Positions 33,405 through 41,412 of a DNA stretch of 64,000 bases are shown here, piece by piece. Within the stretch, counting starts at the first letter, position 1; the number at the start of each line of letters is the position of its first letter. The position numbers and the translations under genes were made by a program. The DNA comes from Stappia stellulata (lineage in GTDB: Bacteria > Pseudomonadota > Alphaproteobacteria > Rhizobiales > Stappiaceae). Below the pieces are notes generated by a model. That model made no database searches. It saw only the letters and a program-made list of their open reading frames with translations, and was not told the DNA's origin. Where the stretch lies: assembly GCF_020176715.1 (NCBI RefSeq), contig NZ_JAIVMF010000001.1, forward strand, positions 1-64,000. The letters run 5' to 3'.

Positions 33405-34337
33405 ATGAGCGCCCTTGCCCTTTCCGGCGCGATCGAAGCCGGGCTCCTCTTCTCGCTCGTGGCGCTCGGGGTGTATCTCTCCTTTCGCGTCCTCAACTTC
33501 CCCGACCTGACTGTCGACGGCAGCTTCCCCCTGGGGGCTGCCGCCACCGCGGTCGCGATCGTTCACGGCATCAACCCGTTTGTGGCGACCGCCATCGGAA
33601 CGGTGGCGGGATGCTGCGCGGGGTTCGTTTCCGCCTATCTCAACGTCCGCTTCAAGATCCTGAACCTTCTGGCCGGGATCCTGACGATGGTCGCGCTCTA
33701 TTCCATCAACCTGCGCGTGATGGGCCGGCCGAACATCTCGCTCTACGGCGAGGAAACGATCTTCACGCCAATCGGGAACCTGATCGACCTCGGCCTGTGG
33801 ACCAACAGCGTTATCCTTCTGGTCATCGCGGTTGCCATGAAGCTTCTGGTCGACTGGTTCCTGGGCACGCAGGTTGGCCTTGCGGTTCGCGCCAGCGGTG
33901 AAAATCCGGTCATGGCGCGGGCGCAGTCTGTCGACAACGGACGCATGACGATCATCGGCATGACGCTGAGCAACGGGCTCGTGGGTCTTGCCGGGGCGCT
34001 GTTTGCTCAGAGCCAGGGCGTTGCGGATGTTTCGCTCGGCATCGGAACGATCGTCACCGGCCTCGCCGCACTGATCATCGGCGAAACCCTGTTCGGGTCG
34101 ATCAAGGTTGCCTGGGCGACCCTTGGGTGCCTGGTCGGTGCGGTTCTCTATCGGCTTTTCATCGCCGCCGCCCTCAGTGCCGGGTTCCTCGGCATCCAGG
34201 CGCAGGACCTCAATCTGGTGACCGCCGTCGTCGTCGCCGTCGCCGTCATTCTCTCGCAGGCGCGGCGCAACAGCCGGTTCCGGCTGTGGCCGTGGCTGCG
34301 ACGCCAGGTCACCCAACCGCAACCGCAGAAGGGATAA
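33405..34337 (+). CDS. ABC transporter permease, TrpY-like
   Basis: A 310-residue inner-membrane permease of the branched-chain amino acid type with about nine hydrophobic segments (GAIEAGLLFSLVALGVYLSF, LLAGILTMVALYSINLRVMG, LGIGTIVTGLAALIIGETLF). The conserved VLNFPDLTVDGSFPLGAA near residue 30 is typical of TrpY-type permeases. It begins 2 bases after the binding-protein stop; a TTG at 33393 is an alternative start. Confidence 0.9.
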   Translation: MSALALSGAIEAGLLFSLVALGVYLSFRVLNFPDLTVDGSFPLGAAATAVAIVHGINPFVATAIGTVAGCCAGFVSAYLNVRFKILNLLAGILTMVALYSINLRVMGRPNISLYGEETIFTPIGNLIDLGLWTNSVILLVIAVAMKLLVDWFLGTQVGLAVRASGENPVMARAQSVDNGRMTIIGMTLSNGLVGLAGALFAQSQGVADVSLGIGTIVTGLAALIIGETLFGSIKVAWATLGCLVGAVLYRLFIAAALSAGFLGIQAQDLNLVTAVVVAVAVILSQARRNSRFRLWPWLRRQVTQPQPQKG

Positions 34338-34341
34338 GCGC

Positions 34342-35139
34342 ATGCTCAGTGTCTGCGACGCCTATGTCACCTTCAACCCCGGCACGCCGCTGGCGGTGCC
34401 GGCCCTTCGGGGTGTCGATCTCGACATCGAGGAGGGGGAATTCGTCACGGTGATCGGCACCAATGGCGCCGGCAAGTCGACGCTTCTTTCGGCTGTGGCC
34501 GGGGATGTGCGCCTCGACAGCGGCGGCATCTATATCGACGGTCACGACGTTACCGGCCGGCCGACCGAGCAGCGCGCCGGGATGATCGGGCGGGTTTTCC
34601 AGGAGCCGCGCGCCGGCACCTGCAGCTCGCTCACGGTGGAGGAAAACCTGGCGCTCGCCGCAAGCCGCGGAGGGCGGCGCGGCCTGCGCAGCGCCTTGGG
34701 GCGGGGGCGCAAGAAGCGCGAGCTGGCCGAGCAGTTGTCCCGCCTCGGCATGGGACTGGAGGGGCGGCTCGGCGCCCTGGCCGGCACGCTTTCCGGCGGC
34801 CAGAGGCAGGCACTCAGCCTGCTGATGGCCACCTTGCTGCCGATGAAGATCCTCATCCTCGACGAACACACGGCCGCGCTCGACCCGGGCGCGGCGGCGA
34901 CCGTCTTGGAGCTTTCCGCCGAGATCACCGGGGAACAGAAACTGACCGCTCTGATGGTCACCCACAGCATGCGCAACTCGCTCGACTTCGGGACCCGCAC
35001 GATCATGATGAATGCCGGGCGGATCCTGCTCGACATCCATGGCGAGGAGCGCAAGGGCTATGACGTTCCCGACCTGCTCAACCTGTTCAAGAAAACAACC
35101 GGGTCCGAGGTTGAGGACGATCAGCTGATCCTTGCCTGA
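34342..35139 (+). CDS. ABC transporter ATP-binding protein, TrpZ-like
   Basis: A 265-residue ATPase for the same importer. Walker A GTNGAGKST, Q-loop VFQEP, signature LSGGQRQALSLLMATL, Walker B KILILDEHTAALDP and switch His in LMVTHSMRNSL. Having His after the catalytic Glu (DEHTAALD) is typical of this subfamily. Starts 4 bases after the permease stop. It is the last gene of the operon and converges on yciI, 25 bases away. Confidence 0.92.
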   Translation: MLSVCDAYVTFNPGTPLAVPALRGVDLDIEEGEFVTVIGTNGAGKSTLLSAVAGDVRLDSGGIYIDGHDVTGRPTEQRAGMIGRVFQEPRAGTCSSLTVEENLALAASRGGRRGLRSALGRGRKKRELAEQLSRLGMGLEGRLGALAGTLSGGQRQALSLLMATLLPMKILILDEHTAALDPGAAATVLELSAEITGEQKLTALMVTHSMRNSLDFGTRTIMMNAGRILLDIHGEERKGYDVPDLLNLFKKTTGSEVEDDQLILA

Positions 35140-35164
35140 TCGCCAACATGTCAGGGAGCGCGGG

Positions 35165-35497
35165 CTATCCGGCCCCGCGCTCGCGCTCCAGCTCCCGGAT
35201 GAGCAGACCGGGCGGATTTTCCGGGACCATCTGACGCAACCGCGCAATCCGCACCTCGGCGAAAAGGCCTGCCCTTGCATAGGGTTCGGCGTCGAGGAAC
35301 CTGTCTATGGCCGCGCGGGTCTCATGGGACAGCACCATCAGGCTGCCGATCACCCTGGACCCGTCATCGGTTTGCAACGGCCCGCCGAAGGCGACCTGAT
35401 CCCCATGGGCGATCATGTAGTCCAGATGGTCCGCTCTCGTGCGCTGACGCAGGTCGCCGGCATCCGGACGGTCAAGGCAATAAACAACGAATGGCAT
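35165..35497 (-). CDS. YciI-like protein
   Basis: A 110-residue YciI-family protein. The opening MPFVVYCLDRPDAGDLRQRT, the His in ADHLDYMIAHG and GSLMVLSHETRAAIDRFLDA match the ferredoxin-like fold with its conserved His-Asp pair. Biochemical roles in the family vary (lyase or hydrolase activity on aromatic chlorinated or ring products), so the function here is open. The Met at 35497 has GGGAG 8 bases upstream. It diverges from marR and converges on the ABC operon. Confidence 0.8.
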   Translation of the reverse strand: MPFVVYCLDRPDAGDLRQRTRADHLDYMIAHGDQVAFGGPLQTDDGSRVIGSLMVLSHETRAAIDRFLDAEPYARAGLFAEVRIARLRQMVPENPPGLLIRELERERGAG

Positions 35498-35711
35498 GTC
35501 GGGATCTCCCGTCTGGTTGAGGGCGATGATCTCCTGAAAACGTTTCGTCCCCTGTGCGTGCCGAAGGCCCGCACCGTATCCGGCGGTTCTTGTCGTGCCG
35601 CCCGTGCAGTGGCCGGACGGTGGACACTTGTCGTCCGCTTTGGGCCCCGCGCCATCCGTGTAGGATAAATGCGGATTAGACCGTTGCCTTTGCGTAGTAA
35701 AGTGCATATGG

Positions 35712-35724
35712 TTGCACTATGCAA
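35712..35724. promoter_or_regulatory. TTGCA-N3-TGCAA operator over the marR start
   Basis: TTGCACTATGCAA is a 5-3-5 inverted repeat whose centre includes the A of the proposed marR start codon (35719). Just before it, GTGCA-TATGGT-TGCAC (35702-35717) forms an overlapping dyad. The same 5-3-5 core (TTGCAGTATGCAA) is at 27453-27465 in the hydroxy-acid operon promoter. Confidence 0.65.
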
Positions 35725-36300
35725 ACAATTAGCAATCAAAAGTCGGATCTCTCGAAAGCCGACACCTCCGCCCCCGAAAGCCACGCCGACCAGTTGCTTC
35801 AGCTTGAAAGCTGGCTGCCCTATCGGCTGTTTCGGATTTCCGCCCGCGTCGCCGACGTGCTCAACGCCTATTACGGGCCCAAATTCGGCTTTTCCCGATC
35901 CGCATGGCGCACCATGGCGATCATCGCCAACCGCCCCGGCGCGAGTGCCAAGGAAATCTGTCAGGCCGGCGGGCTCGACCAGTTCTCGGTGTCGCGCGCC
36001 GTGAAGCAGCTTGTCGAGCTCGGCTATGCGCGTCGCCAGGCGGGCCGGTCGGACCGGCGATATGCGGCAATCGAATTGTCGGAGAGCGGCTGGTCCGCCT
36101 TCACGGAGATTTCCGACGTTGCCAAACGCCTCGACGCGGATCTGACCAGCGCCGTCTCGGAGAAGGAACTGGCCGCTCTCGACAGCATCTTGACGCGACT
36201 GGACAACGCCAGCGCCGGAATTCTCGCGCGCGGATGGCGCGGCGCGGCGGATGCGCCCGTCGATCCGGCCGACGCCACCGCAAAACGGGACGGCCGGTAA
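35719..36300 (+). CDS. MarR-family regulator
   Basis: A 193-residue winged-helix regulator. After a ~30-residue polar leader comes LESWLPYRLFRISARVADVL, then the DNA-binding part: ARPGASAKEICQAGGLDQFS-like HTH (NRPGASAKEICQAGGLDQFS, VSRAVKQLVELGYARRQAGR) with the wing RSDRRYAAIELSESG. MarR proteins usually repress their own and nearby genes and release on binding aromatic ligands. No ribosome binding site precedes the ATG at 35719 and an in-frame stop is at 35698-35700, so a leaderless mRNA or a start further in is possible. Followed by EamA and RidA genes. Confidence 0.88.
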   Translation: MQTISNQKSDLSKADTSAPESHADQLLQLESWLPYRLFRISARVADVLNAYYGPKFGFSRSAWRTMAIIANRPGASAKEICQAGGLDQFSVSRAVKQLVELGYARRQAGRSDRRYAAIELSESGWSAFTEISDVAKRLDADLTSAVSEKELAALDSILTRLDNASAGILARGWRGAADAPVDPADATAKRDGR

Positions 36301-36368
36301 CCGAACACGGCCCCTCCCCGACCGGACTGTCCTTACAAGGGCATTGCTCACACGCAGGAAAGGGATCC

Positions 36369-37286
36369 ATGGGTGCGTTTCTCTTTGCCGCCACAGCGAT
36401 CCTGTGGGGCAGCAGTGCGATCGTCACGGGCCATCAGGCCATATCCGGCGCTCCCGAGGTGTCTGTCGGATACCGGATGGCATTGGTCAGCCTTTTCATG
36501 TTCGCCTGGAGTGTCGCCCGCGGCCAGAAACTCAGCCTGAGCAGGGTCGACCGTCCCTGGGTCGCATTGCAGGGCATCCTGTTCTTCGGCCTGGCTTTCA
36601 TAACCTTCTACCATTCAACAACGCTGATCACATCGGGCATCGCCGCGCTGGTGCTGTCGACCTCCTCGCTGTTCGCCGCGCTCGTGGGATGGCTGTTCCT
36701 GTCCGCCCGGGTCACCCTGCGCATGCTGATCGGCATCGTCTCCGGCATTGCCGGTCTCGGCGTGATCGCGCTACCACAGCTTGCGGTGGTATCGACCAAT
36801 TCCGAAACGATGGCCGGCGTTGCACTCGCGCTGGCCGCCGCCGCCTGCACCGGATGCGGGACCGTCGTCGCCATGCGAAACCAGCACGCCGGCATCCCCA
36901 TTCCGGTGCTCATCAGCTGGGCGGCGTTGTGCGGGGCGCTGTTTTCCTTCGCGCTTGCCTTCTTCGGGGGCTTGAGTTTCCGGGTCGACGTATCGCTCAC
37001 CTATCTGGCCGGTCTCGCCTATCTGGCGATCATCGCCTCCTGCGTCACCTTCTTCATGTATTTCAGTCTGGTGCAGCGCATCGGCGCGGCCAGCGCCTCC
37101 TACACGCTGGCGCTGGTGCCCGTGGTGGCGCTGCTCCTCTCCGCCCTGTTCGAGAATCTCGCGATCGACATCTATGTGCTGTCCGGCGGCGTCGCGGTCC
37201 TGATCGGCAACATCCTCGTTCTCAGTTCACAGGGACGGCGGGCGGCTCCGGCCGCGCCACACACGAAAGAGGAAAGCCCCACATGA
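36369..37286 (+). CDS. EamA/DMT-superfamily exporter
   Basis: A 305-residue ten-helix inner-membrane protein with two EamA repeats; the first ends near VIALPQLAVV and the second starts near MAGVALALAAAACTGCGTVV. FATAILWGSS-type opening (FLFAATAILWGSSAIVTGHQ) and YHSTTLITSGIAALVLSTSS are typical of metabolite or amino-acid exporters. In a MarR-RidA context it may export an amino acid or toxic intermediate. The ATG at 36369 follows GGAAAGGGATCC. Its stop overlaps the ridA start. Confidence 0.87.
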   Translation: MGAFLFAATAILWGSSAIVTGHQAISGAPEVSVGYRMALVSLFMFAWSVARGQKLSLSRVDRPWVALQGILFFGLAFITFYHSTTLITSGIAALVLSTSSLFAALVGWLFLSARVTLRMLIGIVSGIAGLGVIALPQLAVVSTNSETMAGVALALAAAACTGCGTVVAMRNQHAGIPIPVLISWAALCGALFSFALAFFGGLSFRVDVSLTYLAGLAYLAIIASCVTFFMYFSLVQRIGAASASYTLALVPVVALLLSALFENLAIDIYVLSGGVAVLIGNILVLSSQGRRAAPAAPHTKEESPT

Positions 37287-37657
37287 CACTGCAGGTTTTC
37301 GGCACACATCCGACCGTGCCGCTGTCGGCGGCCATTCGGGCGGGCGACTTCATCTTTCTGTCCGGGCAGGTTCCCTTCGGTCCCGACGGCAGGCTGGTCG
37401 GGGGAGACATCGAAACCCAGACCCGGCAGGTGCTCGACAACATCAAGGCCGCCCTGGAGACGGCAGGAGCAACGCTTTCGGATGTGGTCAAGGCGACCAT
37501 CTGGCTGACCGACCCGGACGACTTCGCCCGCTTCAATACGGTCTACGGGACCTATTTCGACAAAGCCCCTCCTGCCCGCTCCTGCGTCGTCTCGCAGTTG
37601 ATGGTCGACGCCTGCGTCGAGATCGAGGTCATCGCCTACAAGCCGTTGCCGGCCTGA
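37283..37657 (+). CDS. ridA: RidA-family enamine/imine deaminase
   Basis: A 124-residue RidA/YjgF protein. The fold markers FIFLSGQVPFGPDGRLVGGD, QTRQVLDNIKAALETAGATL, VVKATIWLTDPDDFARFNTV and the catalytic Arg in PPARSCVVSQL are present. RidA hydrolyses reactive enamines/imines formed by PLP enzymes or amine oxidation to 2-oxo acids. Overlap with the exporter stop (ATGA) shows a shared mRNA. With two hydroxy-acid dehydrogenases upstream, it may clear 2-imino acids made in the same pathway. Confidence 0.92.
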   Translation: MTLQVFGTHPTVPLSAAIRAGDFIFLSGQVPFGPDGRLVGGDIETQTRQVLDNIKAALETAGATLSDVVKATIWLTDPDDFARFNTVYGTYFDKAPPARSCVVSQLMVDACVEIEVIAYKPLPA

Positions 37658-37712
37658 TCCCCTGCAAGCGCACAGACCACGACCAACGGCCTTGAGTCTC
37701 ATGCCAAACACG

Positions 37713-37743
37713 AAAAAACCCGGACCGCGCGAGGCGGTCCGGG
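37713..37743 (-). terminator. Intrinsic terminator after the DJ-1/PfpI gene
   Basis: On the minus strand the 10-bp stem CCCGGACCGC / GCGGTCCGGG with a 5-base loop runs into TTTTTT (37718-37713). It lies 44 bases beyond the stop of the minus-strand gene and could also stop reading from ridA on the other strand. Confidence 0.8.
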
Positions 37744-37786
37744 CCAATTGTCAGCGTGACGGCTTTCATCCGCGTGAGCCGCGGTC

Positions 37787-38494
37787 TCAGGCGGCCTTGC
37801 GCGCGCGGGCGGCTTCAAGCACCAGGTCCGCGGTCTTGCCGGCCGAGGCCGGGTTCTGGCCGGTCACGAGGTCCCCGTCGCGCACAGCGAAGGGCTCAAA
37901 GTCAGGGCCGCTCACGTAGTTCGCTCCCAGCTCCCGCAGGCGCGTTTCCAGCAGGAACGGCACAGCATTTTCAAGGCCGACGGCGCGTTCCTCGCTGTCG
38001 GTGAAGCCGGCAACCTTGCGCCCCGCGACGAGGGGCGAGCCGTCCTTGCGTTTGGCGTTCACCAGACCGGCTGGGCCGTGGCAGACGGCGGCCATCACCT
38101 TGCCGGCGTCGAGCGTCGTCTCGACGAGGCGGGCAAGGGCCTTGCTTTCGGGGTAGTCGAACATCGTGCCATGCCCGCCCGGCAGGAACACGGCGTCATA
38201 GCCCGACACGTCCAGCGTCTCGAACCGCGGCGTATTCGCGACCGCCTCCTTGAGCGCCGCATCGTCATAGTAGCGTTCCACGCTCGCGTCGTTCTCGCCC
38301 TTCGGCTTGAGGCTGCGCGCATCAATGGGGATCGCCCCGCCCGCGATCGAGGCCAGCGTGACGTCGGCGCCGGCGTCGACGAAGGCGTAATAGGGCGTGG
38401 TCAGCTCCTCAAGCCAGACGCCGGTCGGTTCGTCGGACGGCGCCATGGTCGCGGCAGAGGTGGCGATCATCAGGATTTTCGGTGTGTGGGTCAT
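37787..38494 (-). CDS. DJ-1/PfpI family protein (Hsp31-like)
   Basis: A 235-residue class-I glutamine-amidotransferase-like protein. The nucleophile elbow is MAAVCHGPAGLV (Cys-His), with the nearby acidic residue in GVWLEELTTPYYAF and the loop AVFLPGGHGTMFDYPE. This pattern is of the Hsp31/glyoxalase III-like branch, thought to detoxify methylglyoxal or to act as a chaperone. It diverges from the LysR gene at 38608 by 113 bases, so that regulator may control it. Confidence 0.88.
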   Translation of the reverse strand: MTHTPKILMIATSAATMAPSDEPTGVWLEELTTPYYAFVDAGADVTLASIAGGAIPIDARSLKPKGENDASVERYYDDAALKEAVANTPRFETLDVSGYDAVFLPGGHGTMFDYPESKALARLVETTLDAGKVMAAVCHGPAGLVNAKRKDGSPLVAGRKVAGFTDSEERAVGLENAVPFLLETRLRELGANYVSGPDFEPFAVRDGDLVTGQNPASAGKTADLVLEAARARKAA

Positions 38495-38607
38495 GATAGG
38501 CTCCCGGTTCGGGTTGCACTGCGTGTGAGCCTGATGTGGGGAGCCGCAGACCTTCTTGAAAATAATGTCTGTCGCCTCGTGCCATAAATTTATTTATACC
38601 TCTGGTC

Positions 38608-39489
38608 ATGTCCCTGCTTCATCTGCGCAGTTTCATCGAGGTCTATCGGCGCCGGTCGTTCACGGCGGCCGCACGCGCGCTCGGGCTCACCCAGCCCGCA
38701 CTGTCACACCATGTGGCCAGTCTGGAAGGCCAGGTCGGACGCGCGTTGTTCGAGCGACATGCGCGCGGCGTCCTGCCGACGGCGGCGGCGGACGATCTCG
38801 CGGCCCGCATCGGGAGTACGCTCGACGACGCGGAAGCCGCATTGTCCTCGGCACGGGCGCGCTCGACCCAGCTCACCGGTACCATCCATCTTGCCGGCCC
38901 GTCGGATTTTCTGGCGGAAGGCTGTGCGCCGTTGCTGATCCGCCTGCAGAAGGCGGGGCTGACGGTGCGGATCGACGTCGGCGGGCGCGACGCGCTCTAC
39001 GAAAAACTGTTCAATGACGAGGTCGACCTCGCAATCACCGCCTCCGCGCCGTCCGATTCACGGCTGGATCATGCGAGGATCGCCGAAGAGCGCCTCTTGC
39101 TGGTGGCGGCGCCCGAGATCCTGCGGACAATTGCCGCCGCACCGGAATTTGCCACCGGACTGCAGGGCGCGCCCTGCCTCGCCTATGATCTCGACCGGCC
39201 TTTGGTGCGAACCTGGCTCAAGCAGAACGGTATCGCGTTGCCGGAGGGGGCGCCCGCCTTCACCGCGCCCGATCTGCGCATGCTCCGGGCGCTGGTGTGC
39301 GAGGGCGCGGGGTGGACGGTCCTGCCGGACTATCTGTGCGAGGACGCCGTGCGTGCCCGACGCCTTGCGGTTCTGCCGGCGCCCGTGGCGAGCCCGGTCA
39401 ATCCGCTCAATCTCGTCTGGGCCCGGAGCGCCTTGCGCCATCCGCGCATCGCCTTTGCCCGAAAGACCCTGCTTCAGGCCTCCGCCTGA
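38608..39489 (+). CDS. LysR-family regulator beside the DJ-1 gene
   Basis: A 293-residue LysR protein: HTH in residues 3-60 (FIEVYRRRSFTAAARALGLT, QPALSHHVASLEGQVGRALF) and an effector domain starting near TGTIHLAGPSDFLAEGCAPL. Its likely target is the divergent DJ-1/PfpI gene. Its last 16 bases overlap the end of the convergent desaturase gene. The inducer is not known. Confidence 0.9.
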   Translation: MSLLHLRSFIEVYRRRSFTAAARALGLTQPALSHHVASLEGQVGRALFERHARGVLPTAAADDLAARIGSTLDDAEAALSSARARSTQLTGTIHLAGPSDFLAEGCAPLLIRLQKAGLTVRIDVGGRDALYEKLFNDEVDLAITASAPSDSRLDHARIAEERLLLVAAPEILRTIAAAPEFATGLQGAPCLAYDLDRPLVRTWLKQNGIALPEGAPAFTAPDLRMLRALVCEGAGWTVLPDYLCEDAVRARRLAVLPAPVASPVNPLNLVWARSALRHPRIAFARKTLLQASA

Positions 39490-40619
39490 GCGGCCGTTCC
39501 GGCGCCGGCGTCAAGCTTCGGGCACCTGGCGGACTGATCCTGCCCCTGCAAGGGATTGCGGCGCGAGGTCTTGAAGTCGCCTTTCACATGCTCCCACCAG
39601 TAGCCGAGATAGGACTTGTCCGCCCGCGCGGAAAACACGTCCGGCGCCGCCTGCGCAAGGTCGGGCAGCCGCGTCCAGGCGACATTCGGGAAGGTGTGAT
39701 GCTCGTTGTGATAGCCGGTGTTGAACAGCAGCCGGTTGATCCAGCCGTAGGTGGAGCGCGTCGGCGTTTCCACGTCGTCGCCGGGGTGTTCGCTGAGCGA
39801 CTGGCCGAGGTTGCTGATGCCGAATTTGCCCAGAAAGATCGACAGCGCCCAATTGTGGTAAAGCCAGCCGTAGAATCCGAAAGCGACGAGCAGCAGCACA
39901 TTGACCCCGAGCGACCAGGCGATGAACAGCCGGCGCTGCCAGATCGGCGGCTTGCTCGAGGCAATGTCACGTCGCGCATCGCGGGCCGTGTGCCCGGTCA
40001 CACGCTCGTAGATCCGCGGAAAGATCTCGTCGCTGATGATGAAGCCGAACGGCAGAAGATGAACGAAGAGCGTTGCGATGGTCAGCACGCGCTGAAGACG
40101 CGGCCGGTCGTGGACCAGCATTTCGCGCGCCTTGAACGCGCACAGATCCTCATGTTCGTAGTCGCGCTCGTAGTCGCCGATGAACGGATGGTGGCTGGAC
40201 AGATGCTCGTGCTGATAGGTCAGCTGCTTGGAAAACGACCCCAGGATCGTCTCCAGTCCGAGATCGAACGCGAGCTTGCTTCTGTCGCCGCGAAAAATGA
40301 GCCTGTGCGCCGTCTCGTGAACCAGCGCGCCGGCGGCATGAATGATGAATTGTCCGATGCAGAAGGCGGCGAGAAAGACCACCAGCAGGTTGCTGCCGGA
40401 CACCGCCCAGGCCACGCCCCAGTGAAGCGCCAGAAGCAGCGGAACCGCAAGTGCGGTGCGCCGGTCCGGCCCTGCGAGGGCACGCAGATCCGGATGCGCG
40501 CGAAGCGCGTCCTTGCGCATCTGGAGATGGCGGCGCGCCTGTGGCGATACGCTGGACACCGACCGTTCGGCATCGAGTCCGGCAGTGGCGGCCGCGGGCG
40601 CGGCGTGCGTGGGTGTCAT
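39474..40619 (-). CDS. Membrane fatty-acid/sphingolipid desaturase-like protein
   Basis: A 381-residue membrane di-iron desaturase. The three His boxes are HETAH, HLSSHH and HNEHH (in NTGYHNEHHTFPNVAWTRLP). The last box with N-GYHNEHH-FP is characteristic of dihydroceramide Delta4-desaturases (DES1/DEGS), so the substrate may be a sphingoid or a similar lipid rather than a plain fatty acid. Hydrophobic segments flank the boxes. The start is uncertain: Met at 40619 lacks a strong ribosome binding site and a GTG start at 40667 is possible. Confidence 0.8.
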   Translation of the reverse strand: MTPTHAAPAAATAGLDAERSVSSVSPQARRHLQMRKDALRAHPDLRALAGPDRRTALAVPLLLALHWGVAWAVSGSNLLVVFLAAFCIGQFIIHAAGALVHETAHRLIFRGDRSKLAFDLGLETILGSFSKQLTYQHEHLSSHHPFIGDYERDYEHEDLCAFKAREMLVHDRPRLQRVLTIATLFVHLLPFGFIISDEIFPRIYERVTGHTARDARRDIASSKPPIWQRRLFIAWSLGVNVLLLVAFGFYGWLYHNWALSIFLGKFGISNLGQSLSEHPGDDVETPTRSTYGWINRLLFNTGYHNEHHTFPNVAWTRLPDLAQAAPDVFSARADKSYLGYWWEHVKGDFKTSRRNPLQGQDQSARCPKLDAGAGTAAQAEA

Positions 40620-40878
40620 GGTCGGGTGTCCGTGGCGTTGCTTGGCGCAGGCCTCTTTCTTGGACACAAAAGCCGTCGCCGTGTCAAATGTCTATGGCGA
40701 TCGTCCGGGCCCGCACCTTCGCCGGTACGTTGCCTTTCGCGCGCCACTCTTTTCAAAATCTAGCAAGTGTAATTTTAAGACGAATGTTTTATTGTTTCGG
40801 ATAAATCTGTGAGTGCGCAGTTTAAACACTCCTTCACGACTCGATACTTAAAATAACTCTCCCTAATCGGAGATCGCA

Positions 40879-41412
40879 ATGCCAGTTTCCGCGCCATTAA
40901 AGGTTGTATTTCTGCTAAGCGTTCTGGTGACGCTTGCCGTTTCTGCTAAGGACACGTCCGCGGCGGAAACGATCGAGGACCTGTATGCCCGCGACTCCCA
41001 GGTCGATCTTGAAGATTTGCAGAAGGATGTGGTCCGTTTGGCGACGCTCGCGCGTAGGCATATCGACGCTGTTGGGCTGGCGGAAGCGCTCACCGATTTC
41101 AGGCAAAAGCCATGGAAGCGAAAGGCAAATGGACTGCATGTATGGGGTGTGACGGTATCTGGAATGAGCTGGTATGATGTCGGCCATCCCGATCTGGTTG
41201 GTATCGATGTGAGCAATATTACGGATATCGAAGGGCGCTACTGGGCGCGTCTTGCTAGGGAGTCCGCCGATGGCAGCGGGGCGAAGGTGTTTTCCCTTCT
41301 GTTTCCCCACCCGGAAACCGGCCTCTCGGCTCGTGGCCTGCACACATGCTTCCTGCTGAAAGACGGCCAGCGGATCCTGTGCGCGGGCGGGTTTGAAGAT
41401 GCCACGCGATAA
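40879..41412 (+). CDS. Secreted Cache-like protein paired with the GGDEF-EAL gene
   Basis: A 177-residue protein with a signal peptide (LKVVFLLSVLVTLAVSAKDT) and a helix then a beta-rich domain with WGVTVSGMSWYDVGHPDLVG, ISNI-like DVSNITDIEGRYWARLARES, a profile like small single-Cache sensor proteins. It probably binds a small ligand in the periplasm. The last 14 bases overlap the next gene, which has its own periplasmic loop, so it may signal to that enzyme. Base composition is a little lower in GC at its 5' side. Confidence 0.6.
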   Translation: MPVSAPLKVVFLLSVLVTLAVSAKDTSAAETIEDLYARDSQVDLEDLQKDVVRLATLARRHIDAVGLAEALTDFRQKPWKRKANGLHVWGVTVSGMSWYDVGHPDLVGIDVSNITDIEGRYWARLARESADGSGAKVFSLLFPHPETGLSARGLHTCFLLKDGQRILCAGGFEDATR

